From Schistosoma haematobium (lineage: Eukaryota > Platyhelminthes > Trematoda > Strigeidida > Schistosomatidae): DNA of 64,000 nucleotides. Each line of letters begins with the position of its first letter. Position 1 is the first letter of the stretch. The stretch lies in NCBI RefSeq assembly GCF_000699445.3, contig NC_067198.1:3539301-3603300 (forward strand), in the 5' to 3' direction. The notes beneath the pieces are model-generated. The model was not told the DNA's origin. It saw nothing but the letters and a program-made list of their open reading frames with translations, and ran no database searches. Both the position numbers and the translations under genes were made by a program. Shown in pieces: positions 1 to 12,700 of the stretch.

Positions 1-105
1 GACGAAACAGCCGTCCAGTGCTTCCAGGTTTTCCATTGGTGGTCTATCTTCAATTGACTCATCATTTCAATCTATGAAATCCCCTATGTCTCATTATGAA
101 ACCTA
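1..105 (+). repeat. 3' part of a hammerhead-bearing SINE, cut by the window edge
   Basis: The window opens inside a SINE. The first bases GACGAAAC are the 3' side of hammerhead stem II and the conserved GAAA, followed by a short self-complementary stem III, the GTC cleavage triplet and CAGTGC for stem I. The following CTTCCAGGTTTTCCATTGG and GGTCTA stretch recurs at about 51970-52000 and 52980-53000, so this is the same family. The tRNA-like head and the CUGANGA half of the ribozyme lie outside the window, so activity cannot be judged. Confidence 0.65.
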
Positions 106-771
106 ATTATGTCAATATAACTACGTAGTTTGTCGGTAAAAATATATTATTAGTGTGGTGAATCATTTTAAAGAAATTCTTTTTTTGTTTTAAATTTATT
201 TTTGTTGGTATCACTTTCTTAAAACAGCTATTGTAGCTAAGTAGACCGAATGACTGTTTTCCTCTTTAGACTACAATACAATGTTAAGTGTTATACAGTT
301 TTGGTAAACAATAAAATTGAGTTCATTGTAGTATATTTAAACATTGATGATTCAACTTTTAACTTATTAGAATGACAATAAACTTTACAAATGAAAAGTG
401 TACTTCCATTATACCTAGAATTTTTCAATTAGCTTTCGTCTAAATTAACAAGGTTATTTTGAATATAGAAATAATTTCTTAAGATTCTTTTGACAGATTA
501 TTAGATTATTTTTGTAGGATATTCAAAATTAGATCTTTTTCAGTCGGCTTCCGAGGACTACAACGGAGTCTCTAGAGGCCCTAAAGGAGCCTAAGAGTTC
601 TAACCAATCAGAACATGATAGAGCTTTCTGGAATATCAACGTGGCATGCTACTATTGGTCAGTAGCATAATATGTCTCTGGAGATTGACCGAAATATAAT
701 GTTGGTTTAACAAACGCTAATGTCTGTTAATACCCGTGATTTTCTGTACATTTCTGATTTTTACAGACTAA

Positions 772-870
772 ACATTTCTCCAGCTTTCCTTCTGTCTTCT
801 AATTTGCGACGGCAAAGTTCTAACGTTCGAGTGTCGTAGTTGTAACCCGTATTCTGCGTTAATCAAGTAG
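772..870 (+). repeat. LTR-like fragment (shared with 44410-44490)
   Basis: A stretch with CTCCAG, TTTGCGAC and CGTTCGAGTGT blocks recurs in similar order at 44410-44490, where it sits directly before a primer-binding-site-like TTGGCGAC. I infer that this is an old LTR fragment, perhaps the 5' LTR of the rotted Gypsy-like polyprotein that follows on the same strand. Its borders are not defined. Bases 106-771 and 871-1430 hold nothing I can name. Confidence 0.35.
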
Positions 871-1429
871 AAAAGTTAACAGACCTAATACTCAGCCGTA
901 CGACATGTTATTATTTTTAGTTTGTGTACATATTCTGTATATAAATGTTTCACTATTACATAGAAAACAACCTATTCAGTCGGTTAGCGGTCATGTCTGT
1001 GATTCTGAATCATTCAGGTGTTTTGTGGATAGCCATCACTTGGACACACAATGTCATTGCATTCATATGTCCATTAGCGTTCTATTCATTATCGTAAATC
1101 CGTTGCATCAAATCGTTAAAACAATCTTTACTACATAAATGTTGACAGAGTTCAACACTTCTGTATGATATTTTGCATCTCATGTAATTTATACCTTCCC
1201 ACTAACTAGTCAGTTTTCTGGAAAAAATTACTAATGCCGAAGACAAAATAACTTGTGTATCATAAAGTTGTTGTGTCTTCAAGCCTGGCTAGTTATCACA
1301 TGATTTATTCACCAACCGAAATACGACTTATTCAAACTTAGTACTGTGTTCGACCAGTATGGGCATCCTGAACTCCTTATTGATCTTTTTTTCTCTGACT
1401 AGCTGTTCCATTTGAGTTCAGAACATCAA

Positions 1430-1600
1430 TATCTTTTCCGATTGTACGAACCATTTATTTCAAACATACTTGGTTTATATACCAGTCAAACAGACTGCAT
1501 CAAACCATCATATAGAAAATAACATTTGTACAAAATTTAATCAAAAAGTGACTATAAACATGGGAGACTCTAATCAATAAACTGAACTTAACTTAAGAAC
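1430..1600. repeat. Fragment of an LTR-like repeat (also at 9525-9850 and 42955-43310)
   Basis: The string beginning CATTTATTTCAAACATAC and continuing through an AAATAACATTTGTA block and a GGGAGAC block is found three times in the window. The 42955-43310 copy abuts the 3' end of a gag-like reading frame, so I infer that this is an LTR or LTR-adjacent sequence. This copy is the shortest and ends where a SINE begins at about 1640. Confidence 0.4.
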
Positions 1601-1639
1601 CTCGACGTGATCTGCTGCACCAAACAACACAAAGTTACA

Positions 1640-1850
1640 ATACGGGTCTTGGTAATAGTCTCACTTTGTTGAAGGTAGTCAACAGGGAACTTTGGACCTA
1701 GGTTTTGTGCTACTTGGCGCTCGTCAACAAGGTGTACCTGTAATCTTGAGGGAACTGATGCTCGCTGACGGATTCGATCCCGTGTCACGCAATGTTGAGT
1801 CACCTAGATTGAGGGGCAGATTGCATCCTCAGTCGATAGGATTCGATCCG
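1640..1850 (-). repeat. tRNA-derived SINE with a decayed hammerhead, minus strand
   Basis: On the minus strand a tRNA-like head, with a B-box-like GGGATCGAATCCG around 1770-1785, is followed by a hammerhead-like block at 1685-1738. It aligns with the better copy at 48330-48500. Here the core reads TTGACGA instead of CTGACGA, and the conserved GAAA is replaced by AAAA, so the ribozyme should be dead. It is useful as an older member of the same lineage. Confidence 0.6.
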
Positions 1851-2028
1851 CACTAAGGAAGACCTGACATACATGACATTGATCACCACTCAATGATCAG
1901 TGTATTATACTAGTCTCACTCATTATTTTCATATCCATTATATTCACAAACGCCACAAAACTTCGAAAAATCTATTTGCGAAAAAAATCTACTTCTATAC
2001 CACGAAAAGCAGATAAGCGCGACTGGAG

Positions 2029-4670
2029 TTGGTATCACAATCTCTGCCAAAATTGTTCTGGAAAATTCAGAAAACCCTGAAGTTTTCCAAACTCCAAAAC
2101 CATGTAATTTACATCACTGATGTAATAATGAAATTTCGCTGTCTTGTCGACACTGGAGTAGAAATTAGAGTTCTTTTCGCAAATACTACTGATCGTTCAA
2201 AAGATGAGGTCTGTGACTTGCAAGCAGCAGGCGGAAGAACGACTGCAAAAATCAGCAAAATGTGTGTTTAACTTAACGTGGGTTTATGCAAACCCATTTA
2301 CTGGATTTTCGTCGTTTCAAACGTTTTCATACTAATCAATGTAATAACCTGCTACAACATCATAATATACTCATTGACTCCGAGAAAATTGGGATTAGTA
2401 AACAGAAATACTAAATTATATTTATGGAGCTTTATTTTCTGGTTGTAGTTTATGCCTAGTCACGGTGAAGCATAGAATCGATCAGCACCTCCAACAGACA
2501 CTCGACGAGTGCCCCGGACTGTGTAAAATGCGATCGAAACCAGCAATGTCGTACAACATATAACAACTACAGGACACACGTATTTTTGTCAGTGCACCTA
2601 CTAACTCCCGAAAGCTGAGACTGGGTAAAAACGAGTCCGATGTTATGATAGACCATGGAAATCTCCGGCAACTACACAACTCATTCGCATTCCATTTTGA
2701 ACATGGTCGCTTGAAAGTATAACAATGACTGGCGTTCAACTGGTGATCATCGGTGACTGAATGCAGAAACCACTACTGATTGTTACCTCTTGCCTAAAAT
2801 CCATGACCTTATAGCTACTCTGAAAATTACGACTGTCTTTACGAAGATCGACTTAGTTAAACGTATTGCCTGATTACCATGGGAATTACATCCCTAAACG
2901 GATATCTTCACCGAACACTAGCAATGACACAAAATCGGTTAGCCATGTTCACATGGATTGTGTAGTCTCATGACTTGTAGTCTAATACAAAGAGTCAGTG
3001 TGGTGACCAGTTCTCTTGAATGAGTGTTGAGTGATGAACTTCTAACTTTTAGTGTCACTGGACTATAACCATACAACCTTTGAAGCCGAGCATATAATTA
3101 CTGGAAAGATTTATATTAATCAGTTGACACGAAAAGAGGGTTAACAGTGGAGAACGTGGAAGCTTTCATTCAATTCAATTAGACGACACGGTTCATCCTC
3201 TTAGACGTGGTCATTCTGTATAACTTATCTTTACATTAAATATATTATTCTATCTTTGGCCCAAAATATGTTTTTCAGAGGCTCTAAACGTTATATTGCT
3301 GATTCTTACGATACGACGAATCAAGGTAGACAATGATGGGATCGCCACATAAGATCTCATAGATCAAGTTGTCACATCATAACAAATCTGCAATTTTAGG
3401 ATAAGTTCTATCACTATAGCAATACTAATGACGAACCTAGACAATAACCCTAGTTTATTGGTGGGTTCGCTCTTAATGATAGAGACTATCATTCTTCTAG
3501 CTTGAAAAGGAAGACACTGATCTTTAGCAGGAGTTTTTTGGCAACGCTAGACCAAGCTGATGGGAATATGTAAGAAACTTTATTTTGCAACACATCTGCG
3601 AGCAGGGATTGTTCAATCCTTTCGAGACATCAGCGTGACATATTCAATACGTTGCACGCACCTCACCCAGATGTTTGAGTAACCGTTAAGCTCATACCAA
3701 AACTATTTTGCCGACCTGGTATGAACAAAGACGCGTGAGTGGGTATGCTGCTATGTTAGCAGATAGAAATTTAAGATGATTAGACGAAGTAAATGTCTTC
3801 TAGGATCATTCGCATCTTCTAACACCCATTTCGTCCATGTTCATCTCCATTTGGTAAGACCCTTCCTGTATTAAGGTATATCTTCTTATATCTTGACATG
3901 CATAACCCATTACATACAGTGGCCATAAACAATAATTATCAATGACATTATTGTTATGACGGTGGCCAGTGCCTTTGTTAAGTAGTTGTCAGAAAACTTT
4001 GGTTACCCATATCTAATACTACAGACCATAGAAGGCAGTTCGTATCCAAACTTTTCCGTCGTCTTACCACAATCTCAGGGGTCACATAGTTCGAAATGAT
4101 GGCAAACCAATAAGAGGCTAGTGAGTTGAAAGAACGATTTCACTGATAGTTAAAAGCTTCACTCATAGCTTGAAACGTATCACGAAAAGGACTAGTGCTA
4201 TTCAACTCGTGTTCTTCGGAATTCTTAGTTCAGTTAACTCTGACTTTTGGTCGAACTTTGAGGAGAATTTTTATATACTTGATGGCCTTCAAACAATGTG
4301 GATTTAAACTTTTGAAGGACCAGGCCTGCAGACGCGTTTGGTTAAACATGCTACTACATGACCTCAGTCAACCGACGATTTCGCCCAACTCAATTTAATA
4401 TTAAACACACACGTTTGTACTTGTTGTGGTTAATCCACCCGAATTCGCATACGAAGAATGTGATAAAGTTCCCCATCGCCAACCAAAGTCTTATGCTGCT
4501 GACAAGAAGGGAACCGAAGATGACATACGCAGCTTATTTGGTAGGTCACCTCTTCGACATCGGTTTTCGGACTCAACAATCTGACGACAAAATTCTAACG
4601 ACTGAGGTGCAATGTTCGGTAGTTAATAACTACGTTCGAACTACGCTAATATTCGAAAACTGATTTATAA
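2029..4670 (+). pseudogene. Rotted Gypsy-like polyprotein (protease, RT, integrase pieces)
   Basis: Frames broken by many stops still carry Gypsy-type pieces in the right order. Near 2135 is an aspartic-protease-like FRCLVDTG with the ANTTDRSKDEVCDLQAA stretch common to schistosome Gypsy elements. Around 2790-2880, LLPLAKIHDL and VFTKIDLV resemble the reverse transcriptase segment before the catalytic motif. Around 3640-3760 is an integrase zinc-finger-like region (TLHAPHPDV, RPGMNKDA), and at 3970-4090 integrase-core-like residues. No frame is intact, so this is a dead element. Which named family (Boudicca, Saci, Gulliver) it belongs to cannot be settled by eye. Confidence 0.6.
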
Positions 4671-5069
4671 CAAAACTGTGGGATTTCCAGAACATTTGAA
4701 CATTTCCAATAAAAATACTTTAACGTTTATTTATATGTGTGACTGGCTTTTTTACAAAAGCACCGGGTAATAACTTCTCATATATAATTTTTCTCAATAT
4801 TTTGTGATATGCACACACGGATATACTGATATTTTCCAGCAAAAATTACTTATTTATTTAAACACAGAAATGTTTTGACGTTTCTTTAATTTCTAGGACG
4901 ACTGAGAAGAAAAATGGAAAACGGAACGTAACAAGCTATCAGAAGGAGGGATAGGAATGGCAGGCTCGTTGAGTTTAAACGTATTTTGTGCGCGTCTTAT
5001 GTTCATCACAACCACACCAAGAGGAAGTGATATATGGGGATGCATAAATCCCGACAGAAATAGTTCTGT

Positions 5070-5180
5070 TAGTCTCTGACATTGATGTTGACTTCACTGG
5101 TCTTATGGGACATACCCTACTCGAAGGCGGCCGATCAAGCATCCTCACCAAATCACGAGCCGACCCGTCATTCTAAGCAT
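5070..5180 (+). repeat. Diverged LTR fragment (same family as the 31.7 kb inverted arms)
   Basis: The run GACATTGATG, then TACTCGAAGGCGGCCGATCA and CACCAAATCACG, matches in order the LTR-like arms at 31690-31832 and 32086-32229. It lies downstream of, and in the same orientation as, the rotted Gypsy-like polyprotein, so it may be that element's 3' LTR. A reading frame of 85 codons overlaps it (5082-5339) but shows no family resemblance. Confidence 0.45.
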
Positions 5181-5339
5181 CTCTCGCAACAACTACTCAG
5201 CTTAGATCGAACACTTCTTGACATATCGAATAATTTTCAAATTCACATCCGAAATCCTTCATTCCTGGCTTCTGATTTGACTGAGTTTTGGATTCATGAT
5301 CAAAAAGACGTCGCGAACAACAGTGATGTCATGCCCTAA

Positions 5340-6714
5340 ACGTCCTTGATGTATTCAACCAAGCTGGCAATTGAAAATGAAAACAGGTAGCGAGAAGTAT
5401 TTTAATCTATGTACTTCAACCAAACAACCTCCTGTGCATCGAAAATATAACAGCCAATTTCAGTAACCCTATTCTCTACAGACAAACATATTCGCATAAA
5501 TTCAAGCTAAACCAACCTCACAAAATGGCTGCTATATTCACTAGGACTGCTGTGATCTACCTACTAACAATATTGAAGCCTATCGAACATTTGAAACTTT
5601 GTGTTCACAGTGCGATGCTAGGCAGAAGAAACTTTGTGATTTACTTAAGCTTATCCTAATAATAATAGATATTGAACCTACATCAGGTGGTGCCACATAA
5701 AACGTAACTTATTCAAATGCACGTGTGACGGTTTCGGAATCTCGTGCCAACGAGCTTGAAGGAACTCCTTTACCGTGCCTCACTTCTGGTTGTAATTGTT
5801 GAATTATTTTAGTTGCACTGTATTACTGATCGCTATCAATCGGTATCCTAGCTATATGTAAGTGTGCTTAATGTGCCCACTAAGTCACCGTATTATTGTT
5901 TCTATCATTCTCTTATTAATCTTTCATTACCAAACCGGGAATCTTTCTAGAAAAAAAGGTAAAAGAGGAAGTAAGGGAAAACACAAGGAGAACAATTTGA
6001 AGGATCACTAAGGAGTTAGGAGCGAAGTATGGGGAGAACGCTTTAAAATGTCTTCTAAATTACATGGCAGCGCGACAGATTCAGTTAGAAATAACTTAAT
6101 AGGTTTTCCTAAAGAATACGAATGATGTTACGGATTGAAACGTTTAGCTTACATTGTCCATTTGTTGACATACCTTTCGAGTGACGTTCTTTTGCGTGTA
6201 GCTGTAAACACGTTATCCGTGTTCTCATTAGAGTCTTAAATGAAGCATATAAAGCAATCAGTGCATAGCGGTGCATAAAATTGTACGTGAACAGATGCAA
6301 AGGAAGGAAGATTCGGTATTTACTTATACAAGAAGCCGATAATTTGTTGGCATTTCAAACCTACAGTGACAACAATAGGAAATGTTGCACTATTTTCCAT
6401 ACTAGGCAAAAAGGAAACTTTTTAGCGCGTTACTTTTGTTGTTTCCTCTATTCTTGCTGGTCAGTTGAGATAGTTTGGGAAAATCTGGGTGTTTCTTGGT
6501 ACAGAAAACACGAGTAAGCTTTAAGAATACCCGGGACTTAAATTTTTTTACCATGATATCATCATTAAGCATACATTTTTGCTGTGTTTATTGAGTAATC
6601 ACCTTATAAGTACACTTATTCATCTCTTTCAGATTCCCATAGACATTTCCGCGCCTGACAAACCTATAAACTAGCCTCATACTTACCAAAGGCTGAACGT
6701 TACATATATCTTAG
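5340..6714. other. Gene-free stretch upstream of the REC8 gene
   Basis: No reading frame with family resemblance, no repeat shared with the rest of the window and no clear core promoter were found here. The last 40 bases before the REC8 start are AT-rich, with a pyrimidine-poor sequence ending in TTAG just before the ATG. Promoter elements must lie here if transcription starts locally, but none can be pointed to. Confidence 0.4.
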
Positions 6715-9700
6715 ATGTTTTATAGTATCGATTTGCTTTCAGCTCATCGAGGGAAGTTCGGGATTATATGGTTTGATATCTTACATCACTGACTTTTTAA
6801 AGGCTGGCAGCTACCAGGGTAAGAAAACAACTATCAAGAAAGGAACTAAATTCTGTCAATATTGTTACTGCTTGGTATGTTTAGTCTCATCTTTTATTGC
6901 TGCTAGCAATGAAATAACTTCATATATTCTAGGAGAGACACAACTTCGACTCTCATTGTACTTAGCATCCCAGTTGACCTTCGGCATTTGTATCATTTAC
7001 AGAGAAAAAACTATTGTTATGCTACGTAAGTTAGACATACTGGCTACCTTTTTCTGTTTTTTTTTGTGCTGATTAAATATTCCGATTTGTTTATAAATAC
7101 TAGGTGACTTGCAAGAGCTGAGCCAGAAAGCTTCTGTAACTACAAGCCGGTCCATTGACCTACCCACTTGGTAAAAACTTTGTTCACGTTTGTTAGTTCG
7201 TTTGTCTATTTGCCACAGTTTGTTGCTCTACATTTTTAACGAGTTCTTTGTTTTATGTATACAGTACTAAATCTCGTACAAAGCGTAAAACTTGCGCACC
7301 AGTTGATGATCCTGAAGTACCTCTGTTAAACTTGTACAACGAAACAAATGATTTTGGAAATCTTCAGTTGCCTGATTTGTTTTGGCCCAGTATCAATGAA
7401 CCTTGTCTGGATTTCATGGATACACAAACTCTGTATCAAGCACGAAATGAAGACATAACTTTGGTGGAAGACCCTTCGGTCGAGGTATGTTGTTCATAAT
7501 CCTCGCCATATTTGTTTTTTGCCCAAGTTAGAACGTCTTATTTAGATATTTAAGCTTATAGAATGTTTAGAGTTCGAATCCTTGTTTCGAAGTCAATTTT
7601 CACTATTAAGGATAAAAAGTCAAGCAGCCTATACTAGTCCTTGCAGTTCGTAGTACCATAGAAACCCACTCTAGCCCTGAATAAATCAACAGGTACTGGT
7701 ATCCCCCAAATGCCCCTTTACGACCGAGAGTGGAAAGTGTCGACTCTCAAAATGCTCTCATATAGCCACGCGCTTGCAAACACTGCTAGGGAAGTCCTAC
7801 TCACTGCATTCTCGCATCGGTGGTGTATACAAAATTATGAGGACGAAAGCGAATGGTAGATACGGAGGATCGGCTTCAGGGAGTTAGAAAACCCTGTCTC
7901 CAAACCAATAGTGCTTATGGGCTCCAGGATCCTGAGGGAACAAATGGCGTATAAACCCATTGTGGGTCACCGGTTGCCATGGGACCGCATCTCTTAACGT
8001 TGCTTCGTTGCCTTGTTGACTAGACCTTCAGGTCGAAGTTTCGGGGTGTAGCTCCTTATGAAAACCAACTGCTTTGGTCTGGGCACCTGGGCAGTATCTC
8101 AGCCCTGACAAAAATCAAATAATTTGTGTGGTGTTCATACATTTTTTGCCCCCTTGTACTAATATTTATGTGTTTAGATAAATAAATGGATATTACGTGT
8201 TCTTGTAAAGAATTATTGTAGTTCACTACTCAGTGCGAAAACGAAACTTAGGCCGTGAATGGCTTAGTCATGATCTTCAAATTTTTTAAAAATGTAGTCA
8301 CAGATGATTAGTTCTAGGCGATGAAAAATATGAAACATTCATACCAAAATTATCGTTCCGCATACGGTAGGCCAGTATTAAATCACTTAATAATCAGCTA
8401 GTTAACGAGTATATCTTAAGGTGTTAGAAAGTAATTAAGTGAAATCTTGAAAAAGAATGAAGTAGATCGCGTGATGAATTATAGAACTTGTGAATAAATA
8501 TAAAAGACATGTAGTTGTTAAAAAATAAACAAATCGAGCGATGAGTATTATTTTATTGTATCAAATCATGTATATGACTGTAAAACCATAATGGAAAACT
8601 AATTTAAAAGAAATTTATTTGCTCGATTCGTTCTTCCTTTTACTAAATGTCAGAGTGGTGATCTTTTAGAATTAGAAGTCGATAAGATGGGTCATATAAT
8701 GATACTAATAGAAAAATTTGTAGAGTTGAGATAATTAATTGGAAGTAAAAAATCGCTGAATAAAGAGATGATTTTGGTGTACATAAAATAAAAATTAGTT
8801 TACAAAATAAACGCTAATAAAATGATAGAAATAATAACTAAAGGTGATATTGTTCAGAACTATGCATTTACCAAGATATTGATCAGTTGGTTTCTGTCTC
8901 TTTATGGATACATAAATCAGGTTTGAGTTTCTTTATTCTTACCTAAGAGACTGTGTTTTTGTCTGCCGATAATTTGGAAGGATTGGGGAATGTCAATTGT
9001 ATGCCCTGTATCAATTAAATGCCAAGCTATCGTTCTATTTAAAGCTGTTCCTCCTCTCAGTTTCAAATTCTTTGGAACTTGCTTAGAAATGCGAAGATTT
9101 ACTCTTCTCTCGATCTTTCTAATGTCTTTTCTTTGCCACTTACATGTAAATTGGTAAATGCAGTTGAAAGTACTAAGAAAAGGGAATCTATCTATATTTC
9201 TTTATTCGAATGAGCAGTTCGTTCCGCGTAACACCGTCAGTCCTGGCGTTAAATAAGCAATACTCTTTGCGGCATTCACCCCGTAGTTGATTTTTTCAGT
9301 GATTTCATCTCCTTTACAGCGCAGATATAACAAGTAGGTTTTCTTTTCCACTAAAACGTACTCAACGTGTACGTTGGTTTTGAAATACTTCTCGATCAAT
9401 TTCACTGTATATGCATTTTCACGTAATAAAAGCAAGTTCTTTCATACTTCCTTTGGAGGACGTTTTATGTGCACCAGCCGAGTCTAGAACACCAATAACA
9501 GCCTCCACTATGCGAATCGAATCATTTATTTCAGACATACTGGGTTTATATATCAACCAAACAGACCGCAACGCACCATAAAATAGGAAACAACATTTAT
9601 ACACAAAAACGCTAAAATGTGACTGAATGTGGGATACAGTAGTCAATAAACTGAACATAGCTTAAGAACAGTGAACCGTACAATAATAATATATAGGTCA

Positions 9701-12700
9701 AAATGATGCTTATAACAAGGGAAATATAGATGTACATAATCTAATTATACCATAAGAATATATAGATAATATTTGTTCATTAATAGGTCTCGTAATTTAA
9801 TCTTCGCTAGAATATAACACTGTCCACACAGTCAATCGTTGTTAAAAAAACTTACAAAACATTTGCCCAATGAATAATAACCTCAAACAATAGAACTGTA
9901 TAAACTCTGTCCAATTAAAAGAAAAACCGACAAAAATACACAAGATCCCAGGAAGTGCAAAACTAACCAAAAATAGTGTACTTCAATACGAATTTGAAGA
10001 AAATCTCGAACTTTAACCGAAATAATCCTTGTTAATGTTGACCAAATATACTTTTGATACATAAACACACAAAAGCAAAGTTAATCCACAGGTTTAAAAA
10101 CACTGGGCTATTGGAACGCGCGCTTGCAAATGTATAATCAAAGACCAGTCTAGTAGTGATTTCACTAAATGTATCAATTTCAGTTTGGCATAAATACAAG
10201 GCTTAATGGCTTACGTTAGCAATAGCGGTTTAAATTAACATTTGAATCAATGTCTGGTGCATATTTACCCGAGTCACCGTTTTGTCTATTACTCTAAGGA
10301 GTTACGGTTCATATTACTGATTTTCTATGTAATGTATATCTCCCTACCTTCCTCGTTTCGATAAATTTTCACTATCCTCATAATTCATAACAACAAACGA
10401 AGACAGAGTAACGGCTATGAAGAGTTTACTCTAATTATTGCTTCACTGACTTGATCCATACCATTTATTACCTAGCAGTAGACATTTATACCATTTAAAG
10501 CTGTATCTCTGCTGTGTAGGTCTGACTAGAACAACCTGCAAATCCAGCAAACTGATTTATTAGTAACATGTCTCACAGTTCAAAATGGTAAATCAGTATA
10601 AAACGAAATCGCCAAAGGAATCTTGGAGAAAACAAAAGATTGGATACATTTGAATATGACAATCGTCTTTTCGTTTATAAAAGTGAATTATGTATGGACA
10701 TTGATTGATGAGGTAGTTTTGTTACATGTTCTACTCAGGATATTCCAATCTCACACACTTGCTACATGTTCCTTTTATTAAGGATACCGACCCTATTTAA
10801 GCTTATTGGTACCTATGTTGAAACAAGTATTTATGACTACTTCTGCATGTCTTCTGTCTTATTATAGACAACTGGTACTCGTTTTTCATTTGGTGAAGAT
10901 TTTTTGCCTGAGTTTATCCTTGAATCGATAAATCGTGATCATCATACCATCCAACCAGTAGATTTAATTCCTGTTGAGATTCAAAATGGCAAGAGACACA
11001 TTTCTAAACATTTAGTACATGAGAGTGAAGCTGAAGTTACAGAATATTCTGCAGTAGAAAGATCATATTATTCAGATAAACCTCAGAGGTTTGTTTTTCT
11101 CGGTTCATTGGTCTTATTTTTCTTTCTTGTCAAATTGACAGTCTAATTTTGTTGAGTTTAATCAAATTCAATTCAAGTGACAAGAATCCTGGCATGATAT
11201 TACCTGCGTATATTACGTGCATGTTTAGTACGTTTATTATCCATCAATTGATTCACGTTTATAAAACGAACCGCCTTCTCTACTTACCTATATTGCATTA
11301 TGGTCGACATATTATAGAAAAGCATAAATTTTATCTGTAGTACATTTTGGTTTCTCTTATCTGAGTTAGCGAATTAGTGGCTTCATAAATGATCATTTTC
11401 CCATAATTCTCTCCTTTCTGCCTAACAGTCAGTCAGCTAAAACGTAAAACCATGCACGTATATGCATTGGCCCAAATTGCAATGACTCATTAGCACAACA
11501 ACATGAACACCGAATTCATAGAAGTGGTCACTTCAATGGTATTAATGTATAAAAGAAAGATTGTGTATAAGGATATAGTACAGAAAGAAAGAATTAGTTC
11601 GTAGAAAGAGAGATGTAAAGTAATTTCAATCTCATAGTTTGAGGGGAGACAAGTAGTGTATACTTCTGCACCATTGTGATCGGTTCTGAGCCATGTCATC
11701 CAGGGTCTCTAACCATGGATTCGACAGTCACGCGGACCCCAACCAAGTAGACTGCATCTACTAGCATGACTTCAAGGACTGATGTCACGTTTCGGTTTGG
11801 TTGCCCATAACTTTCTTCCATTCATCTTCAGCACTTGTCAGCATTGTGAGCCGTAGTAATCGGTGTTTGGGCATGCGTAATACGCGGTCCAACCATCTCA
11901 TTCGATGGGGATCCACAACCTCATCAACTGATTTATCATCACTCCCTAATATCCTGCGTCTAACCTCACTATAACTTACCCAATGATCCCAGCAGATGTG
12001 AACACTATTAATAAGATGTCTGTCATCAAATACTGATAACTTACAAGTATCTTCTGCATACTAACCCAAACATTATCTGATTTTAATTTGTAAAGTTTTT
12101 AGCTATGTTTAGAGATGACGCCTCAAACTTTTAAAATTTAGTTAACATCCAAGATTCGCTACTTTTTTTCACTTATCTACAGCCTGACATTGTAAAATAA
12201 TTACGACAAATTAATCTTGGCTCTCAGCTGCCTTGGTACTACCGAGAGCGGAACGAGTCCGCTCTTCCTCTCATATGACCACGAGTATATAGCCACTTCC
12301 AAGTAAATCCTACTCATTCCCTTCTCTTAGCGATGGTGTTGTTTACGAATTTGAGAGGACGAAAAGCAAATATCCTGCGCCTAAACGTAGTTGGTAGGCA
12401 CACAGGATCCATCTAGGGGAATTCGGAAGATTTGAATCCAAACTAATGGCGCAGATGAACTCAGTGGTCTTTGGAGGACAAATTGGGCATCGGCTACCGT
12501 GAAACTGCATCTTCTAACGTTTCTCCACTATCTTGTGGATTAGATCTCTTGGTCATTGACTCGAGAAGGGTCTTCTAAGAAGACCACCTGCTTCGTTTTG
12601 GGCAACCAAGCAGTATCATACCCCTCACACTTATTATGGCCCATATATATTTTGGTGCCCCTTTGTACCAATGTTTATGTTTTTAAATAAGTAATTAAAT

